From CAIOZW01 sp049317725 (GTDB taxonomy: Bacteria > Acidobacteriota > Blastocatellia > RBC074), in the NCBI GenBank assembly GCA_049317725.1, contig JBMOHS010000197.1:1-6847 (forward strand): 6,847 bases of DNA, given 5' to 3'. The number at the start of each line of letters is the position of its first letter. The first letter of the stretch is position 1. Shown one piece after another: positions 1 to 5,634 of this stretch. The notes below the pieces were generated by a model. It was not told where the DNA came from. It did not search any database and saw nothing but the letters and a program-made list of their open reading frames with translations. Made by a program: the position numbers and the translations under genes.

Positions 1-509
1 TCGCGCGCCACGGCGAGCACTCCAGTGACCTTGTTCTGCTTGTCGTGCATCAGGCTGATCGAGAAACTGACGGGGATCAAGACCCCATCCGGCCCCGGGA
101 GATCGATCTCCAGGTTGGAGAGCTTGCCATCCGGCGCCATCTCGACCAGCTTCCAGGGAGTCGCGGGGATCACTTCCGAATGGCAGACCGAGGTCAGCGG
201 GCGGCCCAGCAGGGAGGACTCGGGATAGCCGACCAGGGCCGCCGCCGCGGGGTTGGCCCGCACCACCCGCCCGGACCGATCGGTCAGAAAGAGCGCCTCC
301 GACATCGAAGAGACGACCTGCTGAAAGACGTCCCGTGTCTCGGCAATCTCCGCCGTCCGGCGCTCCAACTCAAATTGAGTGTTGCTCAACTCGGCGTAGG
401 CACTCTGCAAGTTGGCGAACATATCGGGCCAGGCTGCCTCGTGAAGCTTGCGGGCGCCTTCCTCCCGATTGAGCTCTGTCGTTTTTCCCTTCCAGCCGGG
501 GAATTTCAT
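1..509 (-). CDS. PAS-domain signalling protein, N-terminal part (possible sensor kinase)
   Basis: This is the first 169 codons of a gene that runs off the left edge. Residues 28-65 are helical and rich in Glu/Gln/Arg (LQSAYAELSNTQFELERRTA), as in a signalling coiled coil. They lead into a PAS domain at about 61-169 with the usual elements: FQQVVSSMSEALFLTDRSG, then RVVRANPAAAALVGY, and a C-terminal strand GVLAVARD, which in this family precedes the output domain. There is no signal peptide or membrane segment, so the visible part is cytosolic. The ATG has a good ribosome site (AAGGAG, 7 nt upstream). The output domain is outside the window: a histidine kinase is most likely from the PAS type, but GGDEF or sigma54-activator outputs are possible. 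It lies 249 bp downstream of the hydrogenase-like genes on the same strand, as H2-sensor kinases (HoxJ/HupT) lie near HoxBC/HupUV. Identification as PAS is firm; the link to its neighbours is inference. Confidence 0.85.
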   Translation of the reverse strand, partial: MKFPGWKGKTTELNREEGARKLHEAAWPDMFANLQSAYAELSNTQFELERRTAEIAETRDVFQQVVSSMSEALFLTDRSGRVVRANPAAAALVGYPESSLLGRPLTSVCHSEVIPATPWKLVEMAPDGKLSNLEIDLPGPDGVLIPVSFSISLMHDKQNKVTGVLAVAR

Positions 510-516
510 GCTGGGT

Positions 517-522
517 CTCCTT
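517..522 (-). promoter_or_regulatory. Ribosome binding site of the PAS gene
   Basis: AAGGAG on the minus strand sits 7 nt before the ATG at 509 and fixes that start. It lies at the end of a purine-rich leader. Confidence 0.7.
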
Positions 523-547
523 CTCTCTCGCGCTGTGTGTCCATCTA

Positions 548-628
548 TCTTCTTTGTCTTCTTTGCCTTCTTTGTCTTCTCTATCTTGTCTAACTTTTCT
601 GTCTTGTCTATCCTGCCTGCTCTTCTTC
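548..628. repeat. Degenerate 9-bp tandem pyrimidine/purine tract before the PAS gene
   Basis: On the plus strand the tract reads as consecutive 9-mers: TCTTCTTTG, TCTTCTTTG, CCTTCTTTG, TCTTCTCTA, TCTTGTCTA, ACTTTTCTG, TCTTGTCTA, TCCTGCCTG, CTCTTCTTC. The first three are near-perfect and the rest degenerate but still in phase. The transcript of the PAS gene would carry the purine version (CAAAGAAGA type) about 40-120 nt before its start. The rest of the 510-758 gap holds no open gene I can support and no convincing promoter. Confidence 0.8.
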
Positions 629-718
629 GTTCAGTCTCTCGATTTTTCTTGATCAACCGCTCTGTCTCGTCTCTTCCCTGTCGACGCCCGAGATATTTCC
701 AGTCGGTCGGTGGCGATT

Positions 719-756
719 GTCCCACTTTCCCTGCTGTAAGAGGAGAGGAAGTGGAC
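719..756 (-). other. Hairpin just after the second large-subunit gene
   Basis: Starting 2 nt after the TGA on the minus strand, GTCCACTTCC can pair with GGAAAGTGGGAC, giving ten base pairs with two single-base bulges and a loop of about 16 nt. No T-run follows, so it is not a standard intrinsic terminator. It could stabilise the 3' end of the hydrogenase-like transcript or partly separate it from the PAS gene. Confidence 0.35.
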
Positions 757-758
757 GG

Positions 759-2288
759 TCAAGCGTCAAAACTTCGGATGACGCGGAAGAGATCGATCCC
801 CGTGAACGTCTCGGGCTGACTGAACTCCTCGACGAGGGGAGTCGCCAGGAGAGCGGCTTCGAGGGCCGTCGAGGGGCGTGCCGAGTCCCCCTCGGCGGCA
901 AGCCAAGCCTCTGGGGTCAGCACTTGGTAGTCCGAGAGCTTGCGTTGCCGGAGGGCCACCTCGTGGAGGATGGCACCGCCGCCCTCCTCCCAAAACCCGA
1001 CACCGGCCCCCTCGGCAGGGACGCGATAGGGACTCGACATCGCCTTGGCTCCCCGTGAAAGGCTCTCAAACGCGCGGAGCAGGCAGGTCAACCCGACGAT
1101 GCTGGCAAAGGCGATCTGATAGGCCCGAGCCCGGTTCCGCTCAATGACGTTGACACGAGCGGGAAGGCGCCACTGAAGATAGGTCGCTGGGAGCTGAAAC
1201 TTCGGGACATCAAAGAGCAATCCAGCCTCGTCTCCGCCTGTCTTTCCGGTCCGTTCAATGAACTGGTGTCGCAGATGTCCCCCGCAGGCAGTCAGCCAGA
1301 GACGGGCGAGTGGCCCGGTCTCGACCGGTTGCTCGCGGAGTGAGGGCAACTGGTCGCGCAGATCCGGTAACCGAGTGGTGACCAGTTGCCGATCCCGCAG
1401 CAGGCCAGGGGTGCATGAGCGCAGACTCCCCCAGTTTCCACACTGGGCATAACTGGCGTCATACCCCTCCGGGTCATCCCAAAGGCCAAACGAGAGAAAA
1501 TGGGCCGGCCCTTCCCCCACTGCCTCAAAAGACGGGGCCCGCTGCGCGAAGAAGTCGGCCAAGTCGTCCCAGATCGCCGTCACCTTTTTGGCGTGGTCGA
1601 GCAGGTGGTTGAAGCGGCCGAGCAGCCCTTGAAACAGCTCCCGATCGGGCACAATCCCGAGCCCTCCCGGAAAGAGGGCGCTTGGATGAGGGTATTTGCC
1701 AAAGAGCATCGTTGCCACCTCGCAGGCAACGCGCATGAGATGCAAAGATTCGCGGTAGAGTTTGCCACGAACCGGGTTCAACCCCCGCATAATGTCGGCA
1801 ATGGTCCGGTATCCGTGAAAGACGGTCCCCGCGGCCTTGGCGGTTTGCGCCGTCCGCCAGAGGTGCATGCTGGTCCGGCTGAGGGCGGCTTCAGAATAGT
1901 CCGGGCCAGCGGTCAGAAAAAGTTGCCGGGTATGGGTCGCCATCAGTTCCGCAGCCATCCCCAAGCCCCGGCAGAGGGTCACGAGAGGGGGGGGCGGAAC
2001 CTCGTAGACCATCTCGAGCGCTTGAACGCTGGCGAGGCTATGGGCAATCGATCCAAACCCACTGACGCGGCTGAGGAGGGCGACGGCATCGCTCGGGGAC
2101 CGATCGGTGGCGAGGGCAACTGGGGACCAAGACATCAGCCGGGTGACCCGGGCGGTGACGACTCGTCGACGCGCCAAGTCGATCGTCGCTTCGAGGGCGA
2201 GCGGAGTGGCGGTTCGCGTCAGGGGAGAAGCACGAAAGACAAAATGGCCCCGCGTGTCTGTCAAATTGGAGGTATTCCGGAAGATCAT
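759..2288 (-). CDS. [NiFe]-hydrogenase large-subunit-like protein 2, lacking all nickel ligands
   Basis: 509 residues with the scaffold of a [NiFe]-hydrogenase large subunit. Recognisable blocks are PLTRT (22-26), the N-terminal metal-motif region RVSGFGSIAHSLASVQALE (74-92), KYPHPSALFPGG (198-209), AIWDDL (238-243), YDASYAQCGNWG (276-287), ETGPLARL (323-330), ERNRARAYQIAFA (383-395), GVGFWE (429-434), DYQVLTPEAW (453-462) and FTGIDLFRVIRSFDA at the end. The nickel-binding cysteines are absent: RxCGxCxxxH is R74-V-S76-G-F-G79-S-I-A-H83, and the protein stops at RSFDA, before CxxCxxH. The canopy Glu of TRIEGHL is Ala27 and the Arg of EAPRG is Gly437. H2 activation is therefore not expected. 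It is shorter than usual because the linker before ETGPLARL is reduced. The start MIFR matches MVFR of the upstream paralogue, although no good ribosome site precedes it. Probable partners are the small subunit and the other paralogue. Confidence 0.9.
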   Translation of the reverse strand: MIFRNTSNLTDTRGHFVFRASPLTRTATPLALEATIDLARRRVVTARVTRLMSWSPVALATDRSPSDAVALLSRVSGFGSIAHSLASVQALEMVYEVPPPPLVTLCRGLGMAAELMATHTRQLFLTAGPDYSEAALSRTSMHLWRTAQTAKAAGTVFHGYRTIADIMRGLNPVRGKLYRESLHLMRVACEVATMLFGKYPHPSALFPGGLGIVPDRELFQGLLGRFNHLLDHAKKVTAIWDDLADFFAQRAPSFEAVGEGPAHFLSFGLWDDPEGYDASYAQCGNWGSLRSCTPGLLRDRQLVTTRLPDLRDQLPSLREQPVETGPLARLWLTACGGHLRHQFIERTGKTGGDEAGLLFDVPKFQLPATYLQWRLPARVNVIERNRARAYQIAFASIVGLTCLLRAFESLSRGAKAMSSPYRVPAEGAGVGFWEEGGGAILHEVALRQRKLSDYQVLTPEAWLAAEGDSARPSTALEAALLATPLVEEFSQPETFTGIDLFRVIRSFDA

Positions 2289-2324
2289 AGGCGACGCCCA
2301 GACAGCAAGCTCGGTCCTCTCCGC

Positions 2325-4130
2325 TCAGGGGGCAAAACTGCGCACGACGCGCAGGATGTCGATGGCGGAGAAGGCCGATGGGTCGCGCCACTCCTCAAGG
2401 ATCGGGGTGTTGAGGAGCGCCATCTCGACCACTCCCGGAGTACCTGCCCCATCCCGCGACGAGCACATCCAGTCGACGGGTCCAACCACCTGGTAGTTGG
2501 TGATCTGCTGGTTTTTGACGACGAGGTGGTGGGAGGTCGCCCCGCCAGCCGACTCCCAGAAACCGACCCCGAGGGAGCGGTCGGGGAGCATGAAGCGTTT
2601 CGACATCCGAATCTCTCCGCGGCGCAGGCACTCGAAGATGTTGAGCAGATTGTCGTAGGCGACCATGCCAGCAAAAGCAACTTGGTAGGCAGCAGCACGG
2701 TTTCGCTCGAGGGCGTTCGGCCGCTCGGGCAGATGCCAGAAGAGGCTCGCGGCGGGATGTTGGGCCTTGGGAAGATCGATGGTCAGTCCTTGGCGGGCTG
2801 GATGGATGAACTCGCAGCGAGCGTGCTGGCTGACCGTGTTGATCCAGAGTCGGGCAAGCGGCCCAGATTCCATCGGCTCCCGGTCCCAACGCGGCGCGGG
2901 CAACGACGTCTGGCGCGCGTCCCTCTCCTGTCCTCCCGGGGTAGACCCCATTCCCCCCTGCCCCGCCTCTCTATTCCAAGGATGGCGCGGGGAGATCGGA
3001 TTGCTCATCGGGTCGGTCGCAAAGCGGGGTTCTCCGGCTTGCGCCGGGAGAGGGCGATCGACAAACTCTTCGAGCCCAATGTTGAGATCGCTCAGCCGAT
3101 CGGTCCGCCATTCGCCATTGACCAGTACGCCCGGTGGCGAGTACCGGCGGGCACCCCAGGTATTGCAATTGACATAACTCGCATCGTAGACGTCGTGGTC
3201 CTCCCAGACGCCCAGACTGAGGAGGTTGGCGGAGAGTTCTCCGAGACGGCGGTAGCGCGGCTCCGCGTCAAGCAGAAAATCGACCAGATCGTCCCAGATC
3301 GCTGCCACCTTGCGGACATATTCGAGGAGGGTATTGAGGCGGGCAAGGATCGTGGTGAAGACTTCGCGGCTTGGTTCGATCGAGTTGCCCCCCGGGAAGA
3401 GGGTCGAGGGATGGGGCGTTTTGCCGTAGACGAGCGTGGCGATCTCCCCCGCCAACCGGGCATAGTGCAGAGCCTCCCGGCTGAGTTTGCCGGTGAAGGG
3501 GACCAAGCCGCGCATCAGTTCAGCGATCGATTCCTGCCCGTGGAGGTTCGAACCGGGCGCCGAAGTGATCTGGGCACGCCGCCAGACGGCGGGAGAGGTC
3601 GCCTGGATGACCGACGCGGCGTAGTCTGGCCCCACCACCAGGAAGAGATGGCGCAGGAGATCAGCGATCATCTCCCCGCAGGCTCCAAGATTGCGGGTAA
3701 GGATGGCCAGCGGTGGGGGGGCCACGCCGCCCGCCATCTCGAGCGCCAGACAGGCGGCAATGCTCTGCGCCCCGCTCGTTGCACCCGGCGTCCGACTCAT
3801 GATCGCCACTGCGTCGGCCGCAGGCCGTTGCAGAACGATCTGCTCGTGAGGGGTCGTTTCCACGGCCTCGATCCTCGCGTCCAGGATGCGGCGCTGGTCA
3901 AAGTCGAGCAGCAGGTGGACTGCCAGCGGAGCACGGGACCTCGTCAGTGGGCGAATGGAGAGGGCCCGGACGGCGGAACGCTCGCGCGCCTCCGCGAGAA
4001 ACCGCTCGCGTTGCCGGACTCGCTGCCGACGGGTCTCATCGACAACGTCGAAGGGCGCAGTCGCGTCCTCATCCCGCAGGCGGGCCCGGCCAAAGATGTC
4101 GTATTCGATTGGCAGACTGCGAAATACCAC
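2325..4130 (-). CDS. [NiFe]-hydrogenase large-subunit-like protein 1, lacking all nickel ligands
   Basis: 601 residues from a GTG start. I chose this start because it lies 13 nt after the small-subunit stop, follows AAGGGCGG, and yields MVFR, matching MIFR of its paralogue. The longer frame from an ATG at 4232 would overlap the small subunit by 89 bp. Family blocks are PLTR (61-64), KTPHPSTLFPGG (237-248), AIWDDL (277-282), YDASYVNCNTWG (315-326), RHPW (382-385), APRWDREPMESGPLARL (412-428), ERNRAAAYQVAFAG (475-488), GVGFWE (521-526), NYQVVGPVDW (545-554) and DILRVVRSFAP (591-601). The N-terminal nickel motif is R113-T-P115-G-A-T118-S-G-A-Q122, so both cysteines are lost. The C-terminal one stops at RSFAP. 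The canopy Glu is Arg66 and the Arg of EAPRG is Gly529. An extra charged segment (about 20-58) and a Gly-rich insert (about 387-410) are unusual. It is paralogous to the next gene by tandem duplication but clearly diverged. Confidence 0.9.
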   Translation of the reverse strand: MVFRSLPIEYDIFGRARLRDEDATAPFDVVDETRRQRVRQRERFLAEARERSAVRALSIRPLTRSRAPLAVHLLLDFDQRRILDARIEAVETTPHEQIVLQRPAADAVAIMSRTPGATSGAQSIAACLALEMAGGVAPPPLAILTRNLGACGEMIADLLRHLFLVVGPDYAASVIQATSPAVWRRAQITSAPGSNLHGQESIAELMRGLVPFTGKLSREALHYARLAGEIATLVYGKTPHPSTLFPGGNSIEPSREVFTTILARLNTLLEYVRKVAAIWDDLVDFLLDAEPRYRRLGELSANLLSLGVWEDHDVYDASYVNCNTWGARRYSPPGVLVNGEWRTDRLSDLNIGLEEFVDRPLPAQAGEPRFATDPMSNPISPRHPWNREAGQGGMGSTPGGQERDARQTSLPAPRWDREPMESGPLARLWINTVSQHARCEFIHPARQGLTIDLPKAQHPAASLFWHLPERPNALERNRAAAYQVAFAGMVAYDNLLNIFECLRRGEIRMSKRFMLPDRSLGVGFWESAGGATSHHLVVKNQQITNYQVVGPVDWMCSSRDGAGTPGVVEMALLNTPILEEWRDPSAFSAIDILRVVRSFAP

Positions 4131-4143
4131 GACGACCGCCCTT

Positions 4144-4998
4144 TCAGAAATTGTTGACCGGGTCCGGTCGAGCCGAGGCGAGGTGGCGGTCGACGAAGTC
4201 GCGATCGGTGCACCCGATACAACTGCCTCCAACCCGTGCGCACCCCCCCAATTTGCGAACCCAACCTGTCACTGGCACCGGGCAGGCGACGGCCTCGCGT
4301 TGCGAGAGGTCATAGCCGGCCGCTGGGGCATACTCGACCCGCGGGGGGATCGGGTAGGCCTCGTGCTGATAGAGCCACCGGGGACGGTTCTCCTCATCCA
4401 GGGCGAGCGGGACGAGTTGGCGGAGGTGGAGAAAGATGTAGACGAGCGTCTCGATCAACCCTTCCCCAGGGGGGGCACACCCCGGTAAGTTGACCACTGG
4501 GAGCCCACCACGGCTGCGAAAAGAACCGCCAAGGCTCTCTCCCAGTCCGCTGACCCGCAAGGGACTCCCCAGCGCGGCTGGAATCCCCCCCCAGGTGGCA
4601 CAACTGCCCATGGCAATGACCGCCTCCGCTCCGGGCGCCAACCGCCCGATCCAGTGGGAGAGCGGGATCGGACTCCCGTCGCGGGTCGCACCCAGGCTGT
4701 ATCGCGGGGGATGGGGCGGAGGGAGGTCGACCGGAATCGCTCCTTCCAGCACCAGGATGTAAGATCCGAGTTGCGCTTGGGCAGCCCGCTCGAGGATTGC
4801 CAGGAATTGAGCGCCGCTCTCGAGGGAGAGTTCCGGGTGGTAGAGCGCCAAGCGCGGAGCATCTTCGACGCTGCCGGTGAGCAGGTCCTCAATCCCGGGG
4901 TCGGCCGCCTCCAACATCGCGAGGGTGCACCCATTGCACCCAATTCCGGTCAACCAGATCAGGGAGACCTCTTCGAGGGAAGAAACATCACTCTCCAA
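4144..4998 (-). CDS. [NiFe]-hydrogenase-type small subunit (Fe-S electron-transfer protein)
   Basis: 284 residues from a TTG start supported by AGGAGG 9 nt upstream; the nearby ATG at 4988 is out of frame. It has no Tat signal and no C-terminal membrane helix, so it is expected to be cytosolic. The proximal [4Fe-4S] ligands are all present: C21 and C24 (IWLTGIGCNGCT), C133 (AMGSCATWGG) and C174 (LPGCAPPGE). The medial-cluster region is also intact: C239, C253, C260, C263 (VGGSCIGCTDRDFVD). The distal-cluster His is kept (QHEAY, H212), but its cysteine partners are missing: the position after HE is Tyr, and the stretch that should hold two further cysteines is shortened. The IWLTG start, the ESG..F segment, LEGAIP and the GGC..VGG.CIGC end resemble the group 1h/HhyS-like branch more than standard uptake enzymes, judged by eye. 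It is translated just ahead of large-subunit-like gene 1, with only 13 nt between them. Confidence 0.9.
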   Translation of the reverse strand: MESDVSSLEEVSLIWLTGIGCNGCTLAMLEAADPGIEDLLTGSVEDAPRLALYHPELSLESGAQFLAILERAAQAQLGSYILVLEGAIPVDLPPPHPPRYSLGATRDGSPIPLSHWIGRLAPGAEAVIAMGSCATWGGIPAALGSPLRVSGLGESLGGSFRSRGGLPVVNLPGCAPPGEGLIETLVYIFLHLRQLVPLALDEENRPRWLYQHEAYPIPPRVEYAPAAGYDLSQREAVACPVPVTGWVRKLGGCARVGGSCIGCTDRDFVDRHLASARPDPVNNF

Positions 4999-5007
4999 AG
5001 GGGGGGT

Positions 5008-5013
5008 CCTCCT
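5008..5013 (-). promoter_or_regulatory. Ribosome binding site deciding the TTG start of the small subunit
   Basis: AGGAGG on the minus strand, 9 nt before TTG at 4998, separated from it by a run of seven C. The ATG at 4988 is out of frame, so this site supports the rare start codon. Confidence 0.7.
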
Positions 5014-5052
5014 CTATTTCTACTTTCTCTTCTTTCTCTTCTACTTTCTCTT
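5014..5052. repeat. 9-bp pyrimidine/purine repeats before the small-subunit gene
   Basis: The plus strand has CTTTCTCTT at 5023-5031, 5032-5040 and 5044-5052, with a degenerate CTATTTCTA at 5014-5022. The mRNA carries the purine complement (AAGAGAAAG) directly upstream of the ribosome site. It resembles the tract before the PAS gene in base composition and 9-bp period. Confidence 0.8.
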
Positions 5053-5140
5053 TTACTGCGACTTCCACTTGTACTTCTTGGCGCCTTTCAGGGGTGCCTC
5101 GACGGCCAGATCTTCCGTTCCTCAATCCTCACCATCCTCT

Positions 5141-5192
5141 TGACGAATCGGGCTGACGAATCGGGCAAACGAACCGGGCTGACGAACCGGGG
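5141..5192. repeat. Four tandem copies of a 13-bp unit
   Basis: TGACGAATCGGGC occurs at 5141-5153 and 5154-5166. It is followed by AAACGAACCGGGC (5167-5179) and TGACGAACCGGGG (5180-5192). The array lies inside the operon leader, about 110-160 nt after the predicted transcription start. It could be a protein-binding array, an RNA element, or simple slippage. Confidence 0.9.
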
Positions 5193-5303
5193 CCAGACTA
5201 CCTGAAGAGGAGAGACCAAGAATCGAGAAAAGGACAAGGGAAAGGATCAGGTTCGACCGTGGGATTGGTTGGGATGACCATCCACCGGCCAGACAACTTA
5301 GGG

Positions 5304-5332
5304 ATTATAGGGCGGATCGGCAGGACTCGCAA
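5304..5332 (-). promoter_or_regulatory. Sigma70-like promoter for the hydrogenase-like operon
   Basis: On the minus strand, a perfect TATAAT at 5309-5304 is preceded, at the ideal 17-bp spacing, by TTGCGA (4 of 6 matches to TTGACA) at 5332-5327. It points toward the small-subunit gene. Transcription would begin near 5297. Confidence 0.6.
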
Positions 5333-5359
5333 CTCGGCGCGAGCGATCGGGAGAATGGT

Positions 5360-5388
5360 TTGACTAACGCGCGGTTTTACGGTTTCAT
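5360..5388 (+). promoter_or_regulatory. Weak candidate promoter for the rightward gene
   Basis: TTGACT (5360-5365), 17 bp, then TTTCAT (5383-5388). The -35 is good and the -10 poor (4 of 6). It would lie back-to-back with the leftward promoter, 27 bp between the two -35 boxes, and give a leader of about 400 nt. I found no better candidate closer to 5802. Confidence 0.25.
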
Positions 5389-5440
5389 GCAACGTTACTC
5401 TGAAGTGATTTGGCCTGTTCTATCCCCTTGCCGGGCAGCT

Positions 5441-5479
5441 CCTCCGGGCCTGGTCCTGGACACCCGGGGAGGCCCGAGG
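5441..5479. other. Strong GC-rich inverted repeat
   Basis: CCTCCGGGCCT (5441-5451) pairs with AGGCCCGAGG (5470-5479) with one bulged C, enclosing an 18-nt loop. A perfect 10-bp palindrome, GCTGCGCAGC (5484-5493), follows at once. There is no T-run, so it is not a normal terminator. In the RNA of the rightward gene it would form a stable leader hairpin. Confidence 0.5.
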
Positions 5480-5584
5480 GAAGGCTGCGCAGCACCGTGC
5501 GGTTGGCAGAGGGGGGGAATGTCTGGCGCTTCAGGTTGGTCTGGGTTGAAGTTGAGACCGGCCCAGATTCGAGGGAAGATCAAT

Positions 5585-5634
5585 CCGGCTCAGGCCGGCT
5601 CAGGCCGGCTCAGGCCGGCTCAGGCCGGCTCAGG
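5585..5634. repeat. Five perfect tandem copies of a 10-bp unit
   Basis: CCGGCTCAGG is repeated five times without mismatch. The 10-bp period is close to one helical turn, so each copy presents the same face of the DNA. It sits about 170-220 bp before the rightward gene. Confidence 0.95.

Larger units (their letters stand above)
4999..5303 (-). other. Leader of the hydrogenase-like operon
   Basis: About 300 nt lie between the predicted promoter and the TTG start, with no supported gene. In transcript order the leader holds four 13-nt repeats, a purine-rich repeat tract, and then the ribosome site. Such a long, structured leader suggests post-transcriptional control, but I recognise no known riboswitch. 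Confidence 0.45.

Noticed and set aside
45..593. 182-codon plus-strand frame with a Cys-Leu-Leu repeat tail
   Set aside because: It is antisense to the PAS protein, and its repetitive tail is just the 9-bp pyrimidine tract translated.
548..628. CRISPR array
   Set aside because: The repeats are 9 bp, directly abutting and without unique spacers. The same applies to the 10-bp and 13-bp arrays.
719..756. Intrinsic terminator after the second large-subunit gene
   Set aside because: The hairpin is present but no T-run follows, so I list it only as a hairpin.
2298..2327. Selenocysteine at the terminal TGA of either large subunit
   Set aside because: NiFeSe enzymes need UxxC followed by His. The codons after both TGAs give neither Cys nor His at the needed places, and I see no strong SECIS-like hairpin after the first.
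2038..2391. Frameshift restoring a C-terminal cysteine motif to protein 1
   Set aside because: A shifted frame gives GEDRACCLGVAYD, which has cysteines but not the DPCxxCxxH spacing, so it is probably coincidence.
1500..4157. 885-codon plus-strand open frame across both large-subunit genes
   Set aside because: It is antisense to two genes with clear hydrogenase-family motifs. Its length is explained by those genes sharing a frame and having G/C-ended codons; its product shows no recognisable domain.
5198..5392. 64-codon minus-strand frame upstream of the small subunit
   Set aside because: It starts upstream of the predicted promoter, has no ribosome site and resembles nothing.
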